Positions 12,823 through 24,186 of a stretch of DNA of 64,000 nucleotides are shown one piece after another. The notes under the pieces are model-generated. The model was not told where the DNA came from. It worked only from the letters and a program-made list of their open reading frames with translations, and made no database searches. The DNA comes from Guadua angustifolia (Eukaryota > Streptophyta > Magnoliopsida > Poales > Poaceae). Position 1 is the stretch's first letter; each line of letters opens with the position of its first letter. Location of the stretch: assembly GCA_036346375.1 (NCBI GenBank), contig CM070500.1, forward strand, positions 84,300,437 to 84,364,436, written 5' to 3'. Position numbers and translations under genes: made by a program.

Positions 12823-13200
12823 GACTGCCGCTTCCTTCCTGGCAGCGACGCTACACAGTGCACACAAGAACAGAACACCCTCCTCAGGAACCGACAAAAG
12901 AAAAACACAACGCAAAGAAGATAGAAGAAAGATTTAACTGCTCACTCTCTGCTTCTAATCTAATCTAGGTGCCACTTTGCAAAGCCAAAACGCAAGTTGC
13001 TTCTTTAAAAAATCTTCAATTGGAGAGAAAAGTAGGTGCTGATTTAATAAAGGGAAGGGAATGGAATAGAAGAATGGAATAAAAGAAAGAGATGAACAGG
13101 GGAGAGGAAGGGCTTCAGCCCAAAAACGGCAGCCGCTGCTCATTTTACGCTTCAGCCCTTCATGTTTTCCTAAGCACAATGCAACAGGACACGCACGCGC
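12823..13200 (-). promoter_or_regulatory. Probable LUG 5' leader / proximal promoter
   Basis: Read on the minus strand, this stretch upstream of the LUG ATG is rich in CT runs (CTTCCTCTCCCC and TTCATCTCTTTC around 13085-13125), typical of plant 5' leaders. It has no good ORF. A 5' UTR intron is possible because several AG/GT candidates occur, but I cannot fix one. No convincing TATA box was located, so the transcription start is not assigned. Confidence 0.35.
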
Positions 13201-13229
13201 ACATTAAGCGCCTTTGGTTTTTTTTTTAT

Positions 13230-13560
13230 CCTGGTTCAAAAGAAGCATTAAAAAAAATGTGTATAGTCATCTCTCGGATGTTTTTGTATAACAAAATATC
13301 TAAATTTTGAACTATTGGATTGATTAACCCAACCGTTGGATGAAAAAACTTAAGTTCTGCACTAATCAGGCCTACTTAACTGCACTAATCATAGCAAAAT
13401 CAGACCCACTTAACTACACTAATCACAATCAATCACAGCAAATCACAATCAGTCCCACTTAACTGCACTAATCACAGTAAAATCCAACGGTTCACGATTT
13501 GGTTGATTTTTGGTAAGAAAACATTCAGATAATGTTTATCAAAACCCTAAAAACAAATAG
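13230..13560. repeat. Short tandem repeats in a possible small MITE
   Basis: Copies of 'cccacttaactgcactaatcac' recur at about 13370-13480. They are flanked by inverted phrases 'aaccgttggat' (13330) and 'atccaacggtt' (13480), and by 'cggatgtttttgt' against 'acattcagataat'. This suggests a palindromic MITE-like unit, but no clear target duplication was found. Confidence 0.35.
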
Positions 13561-14685
13561 TTTAATTTTAGGAATCGATTCTTACAATTCAGTCTATCCA
13601 TATACACTAGAATCCACAATTCATTTTATATGTGCTTTTGAATTCTAACTTTTAGATAATCAGATTCTCTACGACCACAATCTAGAATCAGATTTTAGAT
13701 AATCCAAAACAAAAACAAACTGACGCTCGGTTGTACGCACTTAATACTTCAAAGGTAAAAAAACCGCAACCTTATAAAACGTAATGACAAAATGCACCCT
13801 TACATATGAATACTAAGTTAATACAGCCGAGCAACTCAACTCGAGCTAAAACTTAAGGCTAAAATAAAGTGAATTAAGTTTATATTTTAGTCTAAAATAT
13901 ACACAAGATGATCTACCTAAACACTCTTAATGTACCCACACTTATTCCACAAATTTGGAGCTAGAAAATCTGCTCCACCAACTCCACAGATTTTGTGAGT
14001 GAGGCCCCAAACACCCCCTAAATTGCTAGGTAGCAAATACCTCAACCCTCTCCATTATTGTAGGTGTAAATTTGGCACCGGTGGTAGGCCGGCGAGGCAT
14101 TCTCATGAAGAAGATGGAGTGAAAGGAGACGATGATAATAGTGAAGTGGATGGTGAAGTGTCCGTTGACATTAAAGCATGCTATTTTAGTTCTACAAAAT
14201 ACAGATAGAATTACTACCTTTGTTTTTGGAGTTCAGATAACATTTTAAGATTTTGCACTTCAACAAGACAAGTATAAAAAAACCAAATAACATCTTTCAT
14301 TAGGTCATTTATTGTTTTTGGATTGTACGTATTATTCTAGTTCATGGCAATAGATAATCTTAAAAATAACTAAAAGGAAGAGAGGTTTATGAGCAAAAAA
14401 TTGGTAAAAAGCAATTTCAAAATATTATAAAATAATAACTATTTAGAAACAAAAATTGAAAACTACAGTGACTTGTATTAAGGATCGGGGAATACTGAAG
14501 TAGTATTTGTTCAAAGTGAAGCCTTACGTACATGGACGTTATTATCACCACGCAAAGGGTTTTATGTGCAAAAGAGGAGTCCATTACCAGTAAGGGCAAT
14601 CCCAATACAATAATGTAAGCAGTTTGTATGAAATGCCAAGTAAGATAAAATCTAATGTGGAGAGTGAGTTAAGAAAGAGATAGAG
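13561..14685. other. Intergenic, one diverged MITE relative, otherwise unassigned
   Basis: The segment 13853-13945 (ggctaaaataaagtgaatta and following) is nearly identical to 14744-14825 inside the Tourist-like MITE at 14689-14919, so a diverged copy of that MITE probably lies here. Its right end may be the 'ggccccaaacacccccTAA' at about 14002-14020. I see no gene in the rest. Confidence 0.4.
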
Positions 14686-14688
14686 TAA

Positions 14689-14919
14689 GGGTCTGTTTGG
14701 TAGAGCTCCAGATTCTAGTTTCTCCTGAAATCTGAAACTTATAGGCTAAAATAAAGTGAATTAAGTTTATATTTTTGGTCTACAATGTAAACAAGATGAT
14801 CTATCTAAACACTCTTAATGTACTCACAGTTCCAGTTTCATGAATCTGGTGAAGTTAAAATTTTCAGCTTCACCAGATTCTCAGAATCTGAAGAAGATGA
14901 ATCTCTGCCAAACAGGCCC
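14689..14919. mobile_element. Tourist-like (PIF/Harbinger) MITE, 231 bp
   Basis: Ends GGGTCTGTTTGG and CCAAACAGGCCC are inverted repeats, flanked on both sides by the 3-bp target TAA (14686-14688 and 14920-14922). Internal AGATTCT/AGAATCT stretches are also inverted. There is no coding capacity. Confidence 0.82.
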
Positions 14920-15014
14920 TAAGTTGTTTCTCAAACAACATACAATCCAATTGAAAAAACCAAGAAAATCAGAGGTGAGTATTGGTAGGAAGGAAATAAG
15001 AGGTGAGGTAGGAG

Positions 15015-16461
15015 CAAGGTTTTAAATTTTATTTTCGGTTCACATCTCAGAAGTGAGCAAAATACTAAATTTCTGTGAAATCTTAGAACCTCGGACGAAA
15101 TCCAATCAAAATTCAAGAATAAAATTTTAAATCCGGATTTTTTGAACCGGAAATCGAAAGAAATTACCAAAATTTCACCGAGAAATACCAAAATCTTGAT
15201 GAAATTCAACTGAGCGAAAAATAGTCGAATGATGCTAAATATTTTTAAACTTTTTTGTGGATGGTTCTGACACATCACTAATATTCTCATAAAAAATTCA
15301 GATGATTATCAAGCATTAAGAATTTTAAAAAAAATCTAATAATGCTACTACCCTGTTAAAAGGTTGATCGATAAAATTTCAATCAAATGAAAAAAATTGT
15401 GCAAACCATATTAGAACATTTTAAAAAAAAAATTGGATGGTCCTAATGCATCAATAATGTTCCCATAAAATTTTTAGATGATTATCAAGCCTGAGGAATT
15501 TTAAAAAATTAGAACAGTGCTACTGGAGGCTGACCAGCATATTTCAACTAAATGAAAAATGGTTCAAACCACATTATAAATTTGTAGATGGTTCTGAAGT
15601 ATCACTAATATTCTCATAAATTTTTCATATGCTTATCAAGCCTGAGAAATTTTTAAAAATTATGACAGTGCTATTATCTTGATAAAAGCGTGATGATTAA
15701 TAGATAGATTTGATTAAGTAAAAAAAATAGAATTTTTGAACTTTTAGAAAAGGGTGCTGAGGAAATGCTTAAGCTCTTACAAAAATTTTGGATCATGATA
15801 ATACTCCAGTAAATTTATAAAATTCTTACGATGGTGATATATCATTTATGCTCCTTGTGTTTTTTATTTTTGAAACATAACAAATGAAGTTCAATGCATT
15901 CATAGATTTGATTGAGCAAACAAAAAGTTTAAAAATTTTAAAATTTTACAGAAGGGTTCGGAGGTAATTGCTCTCATAAAAATTTTAGATTATAATCACA
16001 CTCAAGCAAATTTATAAAATTCTGACAAGGTTACTGTCTCAATTATGTTTATTATGTTTTTTTAAAGGATATCAAATGAAGTTCAATTATTTTGAATTTT
16101 TTTGTATGTTCCTACACTGCTAAATATAGTACCATAAAATTTTCATTGTATAATCAAGTTTGTATAATTTTATAAAAAAACTGGCAGTTTTTCTGCTAAA
16201 ATTTTAATATGTCACAAAAATTCGTTTTTTCAACAAATTTTTATGGAAGGTGACTTTCTTAAGGGTTATTGAGCCAAATCCAATCAAATTTAGGTTAAAA
16301 AGACTTGAGATTTCAATGAGATTTGCTGAGATCTCGCCGATTTTTTAAAAATTACTGTAACAATTTTATTTTTTTAATTTTTTTATCTGGGCAGGATTTT
16401 GAATATCGTCTCCAACCGAAATTCGATATTTCACAAAATTTCACTGGGATTTGTAGCCTTA
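15015..16461 (-). mobile_element. Non-autonomous hAT-like element, family copy 1 (1.45 kb)
   Basis: Starts CAAGGTTTTAAATTTT and ends TTTGTAGCCTTA. Flanks ggtaggag (15007-15014) and gataggag (16462-16469) are an 8-bp duplication with one mismatch. The interior is AT-rich with recurring phrases such as 'ggatggttctgacacatca' and 'gatgattatcaagc'. Reverse-complement versions of these occur in the copies at 33860, 54642 and 59159. No transposase is seen. Confidence 0.7.
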
Positions 16462-16569
16462 GATAGGAGCGAAGAAATTAATTGAACAGAGAGAGAGTAG
16501 ATACTATGTATTGGAAATGTTATATCTAAAGTTATTTACGTATGATGCAGGGACCAGGGAATGCCCTAA

Positions 16570-17071
16570 GGGCATGTGCAATGGTACTAGCTATAAGAAA
16601 TGTCCATATCATCTATAGATAGCATATAGACAACCCCTTCAATAAATTAACTATAGCATTTTCTATAAAATTAAATATTGGTCCATATGTAATAGATAAT
16701 AAGTGCCTTGGAATCAGTTATAGCCTGACTATACATTTGTAGCTGGTCTATATCTCTCTCCTCATTTTCTCTCTTCCACCTAAGCAAAATGCTAAGATGA
16801 CACCCTTAGGCTATTCCCAGTGTTAGTTTCATTTGAGTTTTAATATCATTAAATGCTATGCCACATAAGCAAAGATAATGACATGGTAAGAAATTAATGA
16901 TGAGAGAGATGAGGAGAGTTTCATTTAGATGAAAGGAGTTTCATTTAGATGAAACCTAAGATACACATTTACCTAGACAAAGATGATATGACGATCTTAA
17001 AAACAGTGCAATAAAACTGTGCATTGAGAATAGTCTTATAACTAACTGAAATGACACCATTACATATGCCC
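16570..17071. mobile_element. Tourist-like MITE containing a second nested MITE
   Basis: Ends GGGCATGTGCAATGG and (reverse complement) GGGCATATGTAATGG. The target TAA is present on both sides (16567-16569 and 17072-17074). It is interrupted by the MITE at 16809-17035. Confidence 0.75.
16809..17035. mobile_element. Nested Tourist-like MITE, 227 bp
   Basis: Ends GGCTATTCCCAGTG and (reverse complement) GACTATTCTCAATG. The target TTA is at 16806-16808 and 17036-17038. It sits inside the MITE at 16570-17071, so it inserted later. Confidence 0.75.
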
Positions 17072-17642
17072 TAAGTACGTCTACCGAGCACAAGTCTGCA
17101 GCATTTACTCCTGTGTGGAGGATGGTCGATCAAAAAAAGGAAAGCCATGATTAGAACGACAAACTGGTGATTCGAGAAAACTGCCTAGCACTAGCACAGC
17201 AGGCTAGCGGCCTAGCAGTGACTAATGGCAATAGATTAGAGGTGCTCTTGTGCTAAACGAAGGACAAGTGAAGTAGTAGTACTACTAAATAATTAGGGGT
17301 CAAATGCAGTTGCACGGATTGATGAGCCCGCACAAAAGCATAATTGTCCTCCCGGTCGGCGGTGGGCGGTGTCCCTCCCTGCCTTTATCCGTTTCTTTTT
17401 ACAGGACGGGGCTTAACTTGGTGGGTGTTTAAAGTTAAACTTTGATCGTTAATTTTTTATAATAGTCTGTTTATACTATAGAATTATAACTATAGGAAAT
17501 TAGTTTCAAATACAAATATAATAATATCATTTTTGTATCATGTAATCTATGTATTGTTGAACTAATTGATAGTTAAAGCGGACGAACTTAGAATCTCGAA
17601 ATATGTTGAAGTTTTATAAAAATCAATAAAGGGAGTAGTGTT
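17072..17642. other. Intergenic, nothing recognised
   Basis: Mixed-composition single-copy-looking sequence. No ORF, tRNA or clear inverted repeat was found by reading. Confidence 0.4.
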
Positions 17643-17644
17643 TA

Positions 17645-17888
17645 CTCTCCTGTTCATAAATATAAGATATGTTTTGACTTTGCATAAGGATTAAGGTTAC
17701 AGTGAGATTAAGAAAGATACGAAAGAAAATGATTTAGATACCTCACTTAATTATCTTAGGAAATAAAATATAATACTTTGTGTGGATGATAATGAATAAA
17801 TGTATATGGTTATAAGAAAATAGATAGAATATTATAAAAAAAACTTCATTAAATCTACTTAAAAATCTTATATTTCTAACTAATACCA
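17645..17888. mobile_element. Stowaway-like MITE (diverged)
   Basis: The left end TA|CTCTCCTGTTCATAAATATAAG, with 'gttttgactttgcataaggatt' next, closely parallels the better preserved Stowaway at 57951-58233. The right end has an inverted CTTATATTT but is decayed, so the right boundary is approximate. Confidence 0.5.
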
Positions 17889-18081
17889 TTCAAACTATAC
17901 ATTCATATTTAATGGAGTTAAGTTCTGCCTTTTTTTTTTTCTTTCTTTCCTTCCGGTCCCCAGCTCTTTGACTTCCTTGCTCGGTTCTCTTTTAATGAGT
18001 GCATGCCCTGTCCAATTATTTAAGAAAGTAGATGTTGGAGAAACTTTCCTAAGCAATTTGGATGGCGTTCGGTGTATCTTA

Positions 18082-18292
18082 GAGTATGTTTGGATCCTTA
18101 GGCTAATTGTTAGCTGGTTAAAAATTAATCCTAGTCCATTCAAACAGGAAGACTAATTTTTAGCCAACCTCTGAGCTAACAATTAGCCCATCCAAACAGG
18201 AAGACTAATAGGTGGGCTAATTTTTAGTTAGCTAATAATAGAACTAATTTTTAGCCAACTAACAGTTAGTCCTAGATGATCCAAATATAATC
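18082..18292. mobile_element. Tourist-like MITE, 211 bp
   Basis: Left arm GAGTATGTTTGGATCCTTAG pairs with the right arm, whose reverse complement is GATTATATTTGGATCATCTA. TTA target sites are present on both sides (18079-18081 and 18293-18295). Internal TTAGCTGG/CCAACTAA repeats make it strongly palindromic. Confidence 0.78.
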
Positions 18293-18299
18293 TTACTTT

Positions 18300-18466
18300 C
18301 CTATGTTTCGAAATTACATACACACACTCACATCCATATACCCCACATACATATGTCCCATCCCACATACACTGCACTCGGCTCCAACGAGCTCGCGCAT
18401 TGAGCATTCGAACGCGGGAGGGCACGGGCGCTCACTTGGCACCTCACCAACTGAGCTAAGTACGAT
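18300..18466 (-). mobile_element. tRNA-derived SINE candidate
   Basis: On the minus strand TAGCTCAGTTGG (18458-18447) matches the pol III A box, and GCGTTCGAATG (18415-18405) matches the B box, about 30 nt apart as in tRNAs. No acceptor stem or anticodon arm supports a real tRNA gene. The downstream GT-rich tail (tgtgtgtatg) resembles a SINE body. The family was not identified. Confidence 0.55.
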
Positions 18467-18855
18467 TCTCCTGCAACATGTCCTTTCACAGGGAAAAAAA
18501 AGAGCTCTAAACCAATGGAATTGTTTCCCGCTGTATCTCTCGCACTAAACCAAATGCATAGCAGGCGGCGGTGGAGCGACCTCGCCATCGACCCCCTCCG
18601 CCGCCTTGCCCGCGGACCTCGCCGGCGGCCAGCCTTCGCTATCGCTCTCGCCCCGCCGAGCCACCTTTGTTGTCGTCGCGTGGAGAGATCGAGAGAAGAT
18701 GAGAGTGCTAGGGATGGCATGCATTCGATCGTGGGAGGGAGGATACAAAACTCTTTTGTTTACACTAATTAGTGAACCCAATTTAGATGAGCCATTAGAG
18801 TTGGCAAAAAAACTCCTTTGATCTCGAATTAAAATTGCTTCGCTTATGATAGTTA

Positions 18856-20815
18856 CTAGCTTGTATAGCGCGCTACGCTGCGCCGCGTAAATTCTAGTCC
18901 TTTTTTTTGAAAAAAAATCTGATAAATTTTGTCGAATCTTTGATTTCCGTAATTTTTAAATAAAATGGGTCGGTAGGACCCACTGGCGAATCCACGAGCT
19001 ATTACAAACCTTCGACGAATCCGCATTTAATCTACGGGTTACTATAAACTTTCGACGAATCTGTGGTTTTTTTAGATAACCGCGTTTGTTTTTGTACGCA
19101 TTTCGGGATATTTGATCGTTTTTTTGTTTTTTGTGTTTGCTAAAAAAATGGGTCGTTAGGACCCGCCGACGAATCTATGGGTCGCTATAAATCTCTGGAC
19201 GAATCTATTTTTTTAAAAAAACACGCGGTTATGACCCGTTGGTAAATCCATAAATGGTTATAAACCTTCGACGAATCCGTATTTTTTTTTGTCGATGTGT
19301 GTTTTATTTAGAAAATTGTGGTCTGAATCTGTGTTTTTTTTGTTTTTTTAAAAGAAAAGTGCGGCCGTTTTTTTTCTATGTATTTCCTTTTTTAAAAGGC
19401 TGCTCGGATCCGTGGGCGAATCCATGAACTGCTATAAACCTTCGATGAATCTGGTTTTTCGTTTTTTGGTTTTTTGTGTTTGTTAAAAAAAATGGGTCGT
19501 TAGGACCCGCCGGTGAATCTGTGGGTCGCTATAAACCTTCGGACGAATCTACATTTTTTTTAAAAAAACTCATGTTTATGACCCGTTGGTAAATCCATAA
19601 GTTGCTATAAACCTTCGACGAATCTGTTTCTTTTTGTGACGAAAACATTTTTTTTAGGTTTTTTAGGTGACGAAAAAAAATTTTCTGGGTTTTTTTTGTG
19701 ACAAAAACATTTTTTTCCCGGGAAAAACGGAGAAAGGACCTGAACGTAAGAACCAGGGACCTGTTTGTTAATTTTTTGGACCTGTTCGCTATCCTGAAAA
19801 AATAGAAAAGGACTTGTTCGCGATTTGAAATTAACGGGAGGTTTTTTCGTCAAATACCACGCCAGGGACCCAAATGCAAAGAAAAAAATATATCTTTGTC
19901 TCACAAAAAATCGCGAAGGATTTATTTGTAATTTGAAAGGACCTATCTGTAATTTCAAAGAATCGGAGGACTTTTTTGCAAATTGGCTTGGGGGGCACGT
20001 GGCCCCCCTGGTCACTCGGCAATGTCTCCCGCTGTAAAGGGTGTAACCATTAGGTTTAAAATTGAAATGAGTTCACTTTAAGCCAAAAAAATTAATGGGG
20101 CTTAGCAGATGTTAACCACTTAAATATTAAATAAATTAATTTTATATCTAACTATGTCAATTTTGAAAAAAGTTTGATAATAGCTTGTTACACTCGATAG
20201 CTAGCCTTATGAGCCACATGTAAGTGTTGACAAATGTAAAATTTTTGGAAATAACTAGATAAGGAAGCGGCTGACACATGCGCGTGAACAAAAACAAATT
20301 TGTGTTTTTTTGAAAAAACGAGCACGAAAACATTTTTTGGGAAAACAAGGAAAAAGCAGACCACTAAACATTTTTAGGGAAAAACAATTGCGTTTTTAGG
20401 AGAAAAACGACACAAAAACATTTTTTTGAAAATGAGCACGAAAACATTTTTTGGAAAAGCGAGCACGAAAACATTTTTTCCGGGGAAAACGGAGAAAGGA
20501 CCTAGACGTAAAGAGTAAGGACCTAAATGTTACGTTTTTGGACCTATCCGCTATCCTGAAAAATTAGAAAAAGGCTTGTTCGCGATTTGAATTTAACGGG
20601 AGGGTTTTTCCGAAAAGCGCCGCACGAGGGACCTAAACGCGATTCAGAAAAGAAAATCTTTCCTCACAAAAATCGCAAAGGACCTCTTCGTAATTTCTGA
20701 GGACCTATCCGTAATTTCGAGAAACTCGGGGGGTTTTTTGCAAAAGCGCCCAGGGGGACGCGTGGACGCGCTCATTGCCCGTGAACTCTGCAGGCTTTAA
20801 TATACGGAGTATGTT
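18856..20815 (-). mobile_element. Non-autonomous Helitron with internal repeats
   Basis: On the minus strand it begins near TCCGTATATTAAAGCC (about 20815) and ends with a GC-rich GCGC hairpin region followed by CTAG (18859-18856) and host T. The interior holds degenerate repeats of 'cttcgacgaatc' units (18967-19625). Two diverged copies of a 300-bp block starting 'cggagaaaggacct' lie at 19727-20030 and 20490-20790. A third copy lies at 23876-24110 in the neighbouring element. There is no credible coding sequence. The 5' flank is C, not A, so the exact 5' end is uncertain. Confidence 0.62.
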
Positions 20816-21171
20816 CTTGTATTAATCCGGTCCATTTGTTTCTCATGTTCCAAACACATCTTTCTACATTTTTTTCTTAGTTTTCCAGTACTCTGTTTTG
20901 TCGCTCTATTCATATATCTTTACTATGTTTTGTCTTATTCCTCTGTTTTCTATTCTACATTTCAAACAGGCCCAAAAATAGTTCAGGGTTCGTAATATGT
21001 TCTATTTTTAGTCTTAGATAAGCCCAAAAGTAATAGAATTAAATCTCAGAAAGATCACAAACAAGTCTACCTTTCTTTCCTCCAGTTAGCCGTGTGTTTA
21101 ACTTCGTCGTGTCTATCATACTGAACTAGCAAGCAAACTCAGATTTGCCTTACTTCCTATGTTCAGAAATA
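20816..21171. other. Intergenic spacer, nothing recognised
   Basis: No ORF of note and no terminal repeats seen between the two Helitron-like elements. Confidence 0.4.
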
Positions 21172-21890
21172 CTAGGAACGTTTTCGCGGCGTAACACGTC
21201 GTACGTGTCTGCGTTTGCGTCAAAATGAAAGGTCATTTTCATTAAAAACAGTTAGAATGATTCAAACGTAATTACGCCATTTTTTGGCATTTATGTAGAG
21301 TCTTTTCACAAAAGTTTCGAGATTTTGCCGAACCAAAGGGTTTTTTCGAAAAAACTACTGATCTTTTTCGAAAAAAAAATGCTGAAAGCACCTACACATA
21401 ACTACATTTTTTTAGGGGCGCTCGCGGGGGGAGGACACGAGGCGCGCGATGCCACGCCCGTAAAAAAAATCTGACCCAAATTTTTTATGCAAAAAATACA
21501 ATTTCGTTTTTCTTGGCAATGTTTTTTTAAAAAAATTGGCCACAGCTGCGAAAAATCGAAAGGTCCTTCTCACGAAAAAATAGCTGGAACGGTCTAAACG
21601 TAATTATGTTCTTTTTCGGCATTTATCTAGGGTCCTTTCACGGAAAATCCGTGATTTTACCGAACCAAAAGGTCCTTTTCGGTAAAAAAATCGCCGAAAG
21701 GACCTGTTCGTGATTTCAATTTTTTTAAATCTCCAGGGTCGAAAGAATCGGACTATGGGGTCTTTTTTGCAAAATAACCTGTAGAAGGACCCGTTCGCAA
21801 TCTCTAATTTACCGTGGAAGGATCCGTTCGTAATTTCTGATTTGTTAGGGACTTTTTCAGGAAAATGATGACGTGGCACGTCCTCCATCC
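21172..21890 (-). mobile_element. Helitron-like element (about 0.72 kb)
   Basis: The 3' end on the minus strand is a hairpin (CGACGT-GTT-ACGCCG, with one G.T pair) followed by ...CCTAG at 21175-21172 and host T. The 21604-21888 block ('gatccttccacggtaaatta' on the minus strand) is clearly related to 33280-33640 on the plus strand. The 5' terminus is inferred near 21890 and was not verified. Confidence 0.5.
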
Positions 21891-22486
21891 GAGAAATCTT
21901 CCAACTTTATTTAGGTGATGATACGTTGTATTGGGTAATAAGGTGACCTCTAATGCATAAACAAAGTTAGCTGATGTTGTATTACAAACATGTTGGGTAA
22001 CCATCAATTTTTACAAACATGTTACAAAAATTATATAAAATGCTGTATTATCGAAATTTTAAAAAAAAAACTTGGCTGATGATGTACCCCATCTGTTCCT
22101 CAACAATATTTGACAAAGTCTCAAATAGTCATTCTCATTCCCCGTTTGCCTTCTCTCTAATCATATGTATGGCATAGAAATAGTTGTATGACGAAATACT
22201 AATGTCATCTCACACAGCAAATATATTTTTATGCATATTGGCAGTGAATGTTCTTGAAGGATTTGTGCATTTTAGAACAACAACCCTGGCTGGGTTTCGG
22301 CCGTACCTCCCGATACTAGAAAAAATAGATCTCAACGTATTCTTTGTTACAAAATATTCTTTTAAATGGATGCCTATAGTCTATTTAGAAGAAACTCACA
22401 TGTATCTATTAAAGGAGAAACTCCCATACTACTACCATTTTATCATGAAACCTACATAACATCAATTCTTGTAACTCTTTATTTAA
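21891..22486. other. Intergenic, nothing recognised
   Basis: There is a 91-codon open frame at 22184-22459 (plus strand) with no recognisable motif and no coding context. I treat it as chance. Confidence 0.35.
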
Positions 22487-24186
22487 CTAGGAAATTTTCA
22501 TGGCGTAACACGCGCATGGTCGCTTTTTAGAAGAAAAATGTTTTTCGCCGCATTTATTTTTCTAAATCGTCGAAATAATGAGCGTAAACGGGAAAAATAG
22601 AGATAGAGTTGTAGAAATATCTCTTTCGATTTAATTATTTGGAAAATATTGGAGACCGAAATTTGGAAAAAGCTATGGCGGGGAAAAAGTCTAGAGGAAA
22701 AGGGCTAAAAATTATTAGAGATGTTAACCTTCTTTTGTCGAGTTTAATACTCTATGCGTTCGGCGAGTAATAATACATGTTTTTAAAAATATTAAAAACT
22801 CGTGGCGTAATACGCCGCGCGTGTCGTTTTTCCGTTGGAATTTTTTTCTCGGCGGCGTTTTATTTTTTAAATCATCGAAATGGGGAAAAATAGAGAGATA
22901 GAGTTGTAGAAATATCTCTTTTGACGAATTATTTGGAAAATATTGCAGGCCGAGATGGAAAACATGACGGGAAAAAGTCTAGAGGAAAAGGGTGAAAATT
23001 ATTAGAGATGACAACCTTCTTTTGTCGAACTTAACACTCCGCGCGTTAGTGGAGTAATAATACATGTTTTAAAAATATTAGAGATCGACACGTCATGAGT
23101 AATACTACATGTTTTAAGAAATATCGAGTTGTAGAAATATCGAATTATTTGAAAAATATGAGGCCGAGATCGATGGTGGGAAAAAGTCTAGAGGAAAAGG
23201 GTGAAAATTATTAGAGATGACAACCTTCTTTTGTCGAGCTTAACACTCCACGCGTTCGTGGAGTAATAATACATGTTTTAAAAAATATTAGAGATCGACA
23301 CGGAGAGTAATACTACATGTTTTAAGAAATATCGAGATCGAGATGGAATCATGGGAAAAAAGTCTAGAAATAAGTCGCACAAATATTTCTAGCGACAAAA
23401 ACTTTTTTTTGAGAAAGCGGAGAAATGACATGTTTTAAAAATATTAGAGACTCAGGATTTCATTTTTTCAGAGGGATTTCTTTTCTCGGCGGCGTTTTAT
23501 TCTTTAAATCGTCGAAATAATGAGCGAAACTGGGAAAAAAGTAGAGGGATAGAGCTGTAGAAATATCTCTTTCGACGAATTATTTGGAAAATATTGGAGA
23601 CCGAGGTAGAAAACCAAGGTGGGGAAAAAGTCTAGAGGGAAAAGGGCGAAAAATTATTAGAGATGACAACCTTCTCTTGTCGAGCTTAACACTCTACGCG
23701 TTCACAGAGTAATAATACATGTTTTAAAAAATATCAGAGGCCGACGCGTCCGTAGAGTAATAATACATGCTTTAAAAAATATTAAAGATCGAGATGGGAA
23801 ATCGAGGTGAAAAAAAAGTCTAGAGATAGAGTTGTACATATATTTCTAGTGACAAAAACATTTTTCCCGAGAAAAACGGAGAAAGGACCTAGACGTAATG
23901 AGCAAGGACCTGAATGTTACGTTTTTGGATCTGTCCGCTATCCTTAAAAATTAGAAAAGTGCTTGTTCACGATTTGAATTTAACGGGAGGTTCTTTTCGT
24001 AAAATGGCGCACGAGGGACCCGAACGCAAATTTAGAGGGAAAAATCTTCCTCTCACAAAAAAATCGCGAAGGACCTATTCATAATTTACAAAAGGACTAA
24101 ATCGCGAGAAAACATTTTGAGCCGAGCCGGCCGGCCGGCTCGGCTCAAATCATTGTGAGCCCGGCCATCTTTCCAGCTTTAGTAAG
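22487..24186 (-). mobile_element. Helitron-like element with a tandem repeat array
   Basis: The 3' end on the minus strand is a GCGT-GTT-ACGC hairpin (22503-22513), then CCTAG (22490-22487) and host T. The interior has the repeat array described at 22560-23830 and a third copy of the 'ggagaaaggaccta' block at 23876-24110. The 5' end is only approximate (CTTACTAAAGCTGG near 24186 resembles the 5' TATTAAAGCC of the element at 18856-20815). Confidence 0.5.
22560..23830. repeat. Degenerate tandem array, four or more units of about 200-300 bp
   Basis: The phrase 'gatgacaaccttcttttgtc', followed by 'gagtaataatacatgtttt', occurs near 22715, 22998, 23208 and 23650. It is preceded each time by 'gggaaaaagtctagaggaaa'. 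Additional partial copies of 'agtaataatacatg' occur at 23105 and 23755. The spacing varies, so units have been deleted or expanded unevenly. Confidence 0.8.

Noticed and set aside
18328..18720. 130-codon minus-strand ORF
   Set aside because: Overlaps the SINE candidate and a GC-rich stretch that is open in several frames; no conserved motif.
22184..22459. 91-codon plus-strand ORF
   Set aside because: No recognisable motif, no supporting context; likely chance between Helitron-like elements.
22560..23830. CRISPR-like repeat array
   Set aside because: Units are long, variable and degenerate, without short identical repeats and unique spacers, and the sequence is plant nuclear.
24115..24145. 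Strong palindrome gagccgagccggccggccgg and its complement
   Set aside because: A perfect GC-rich inverted repeat, but no associated gene or terminator context; within Helitron-like sequence it is more likely a subterminal hairpin than a regulatory site.
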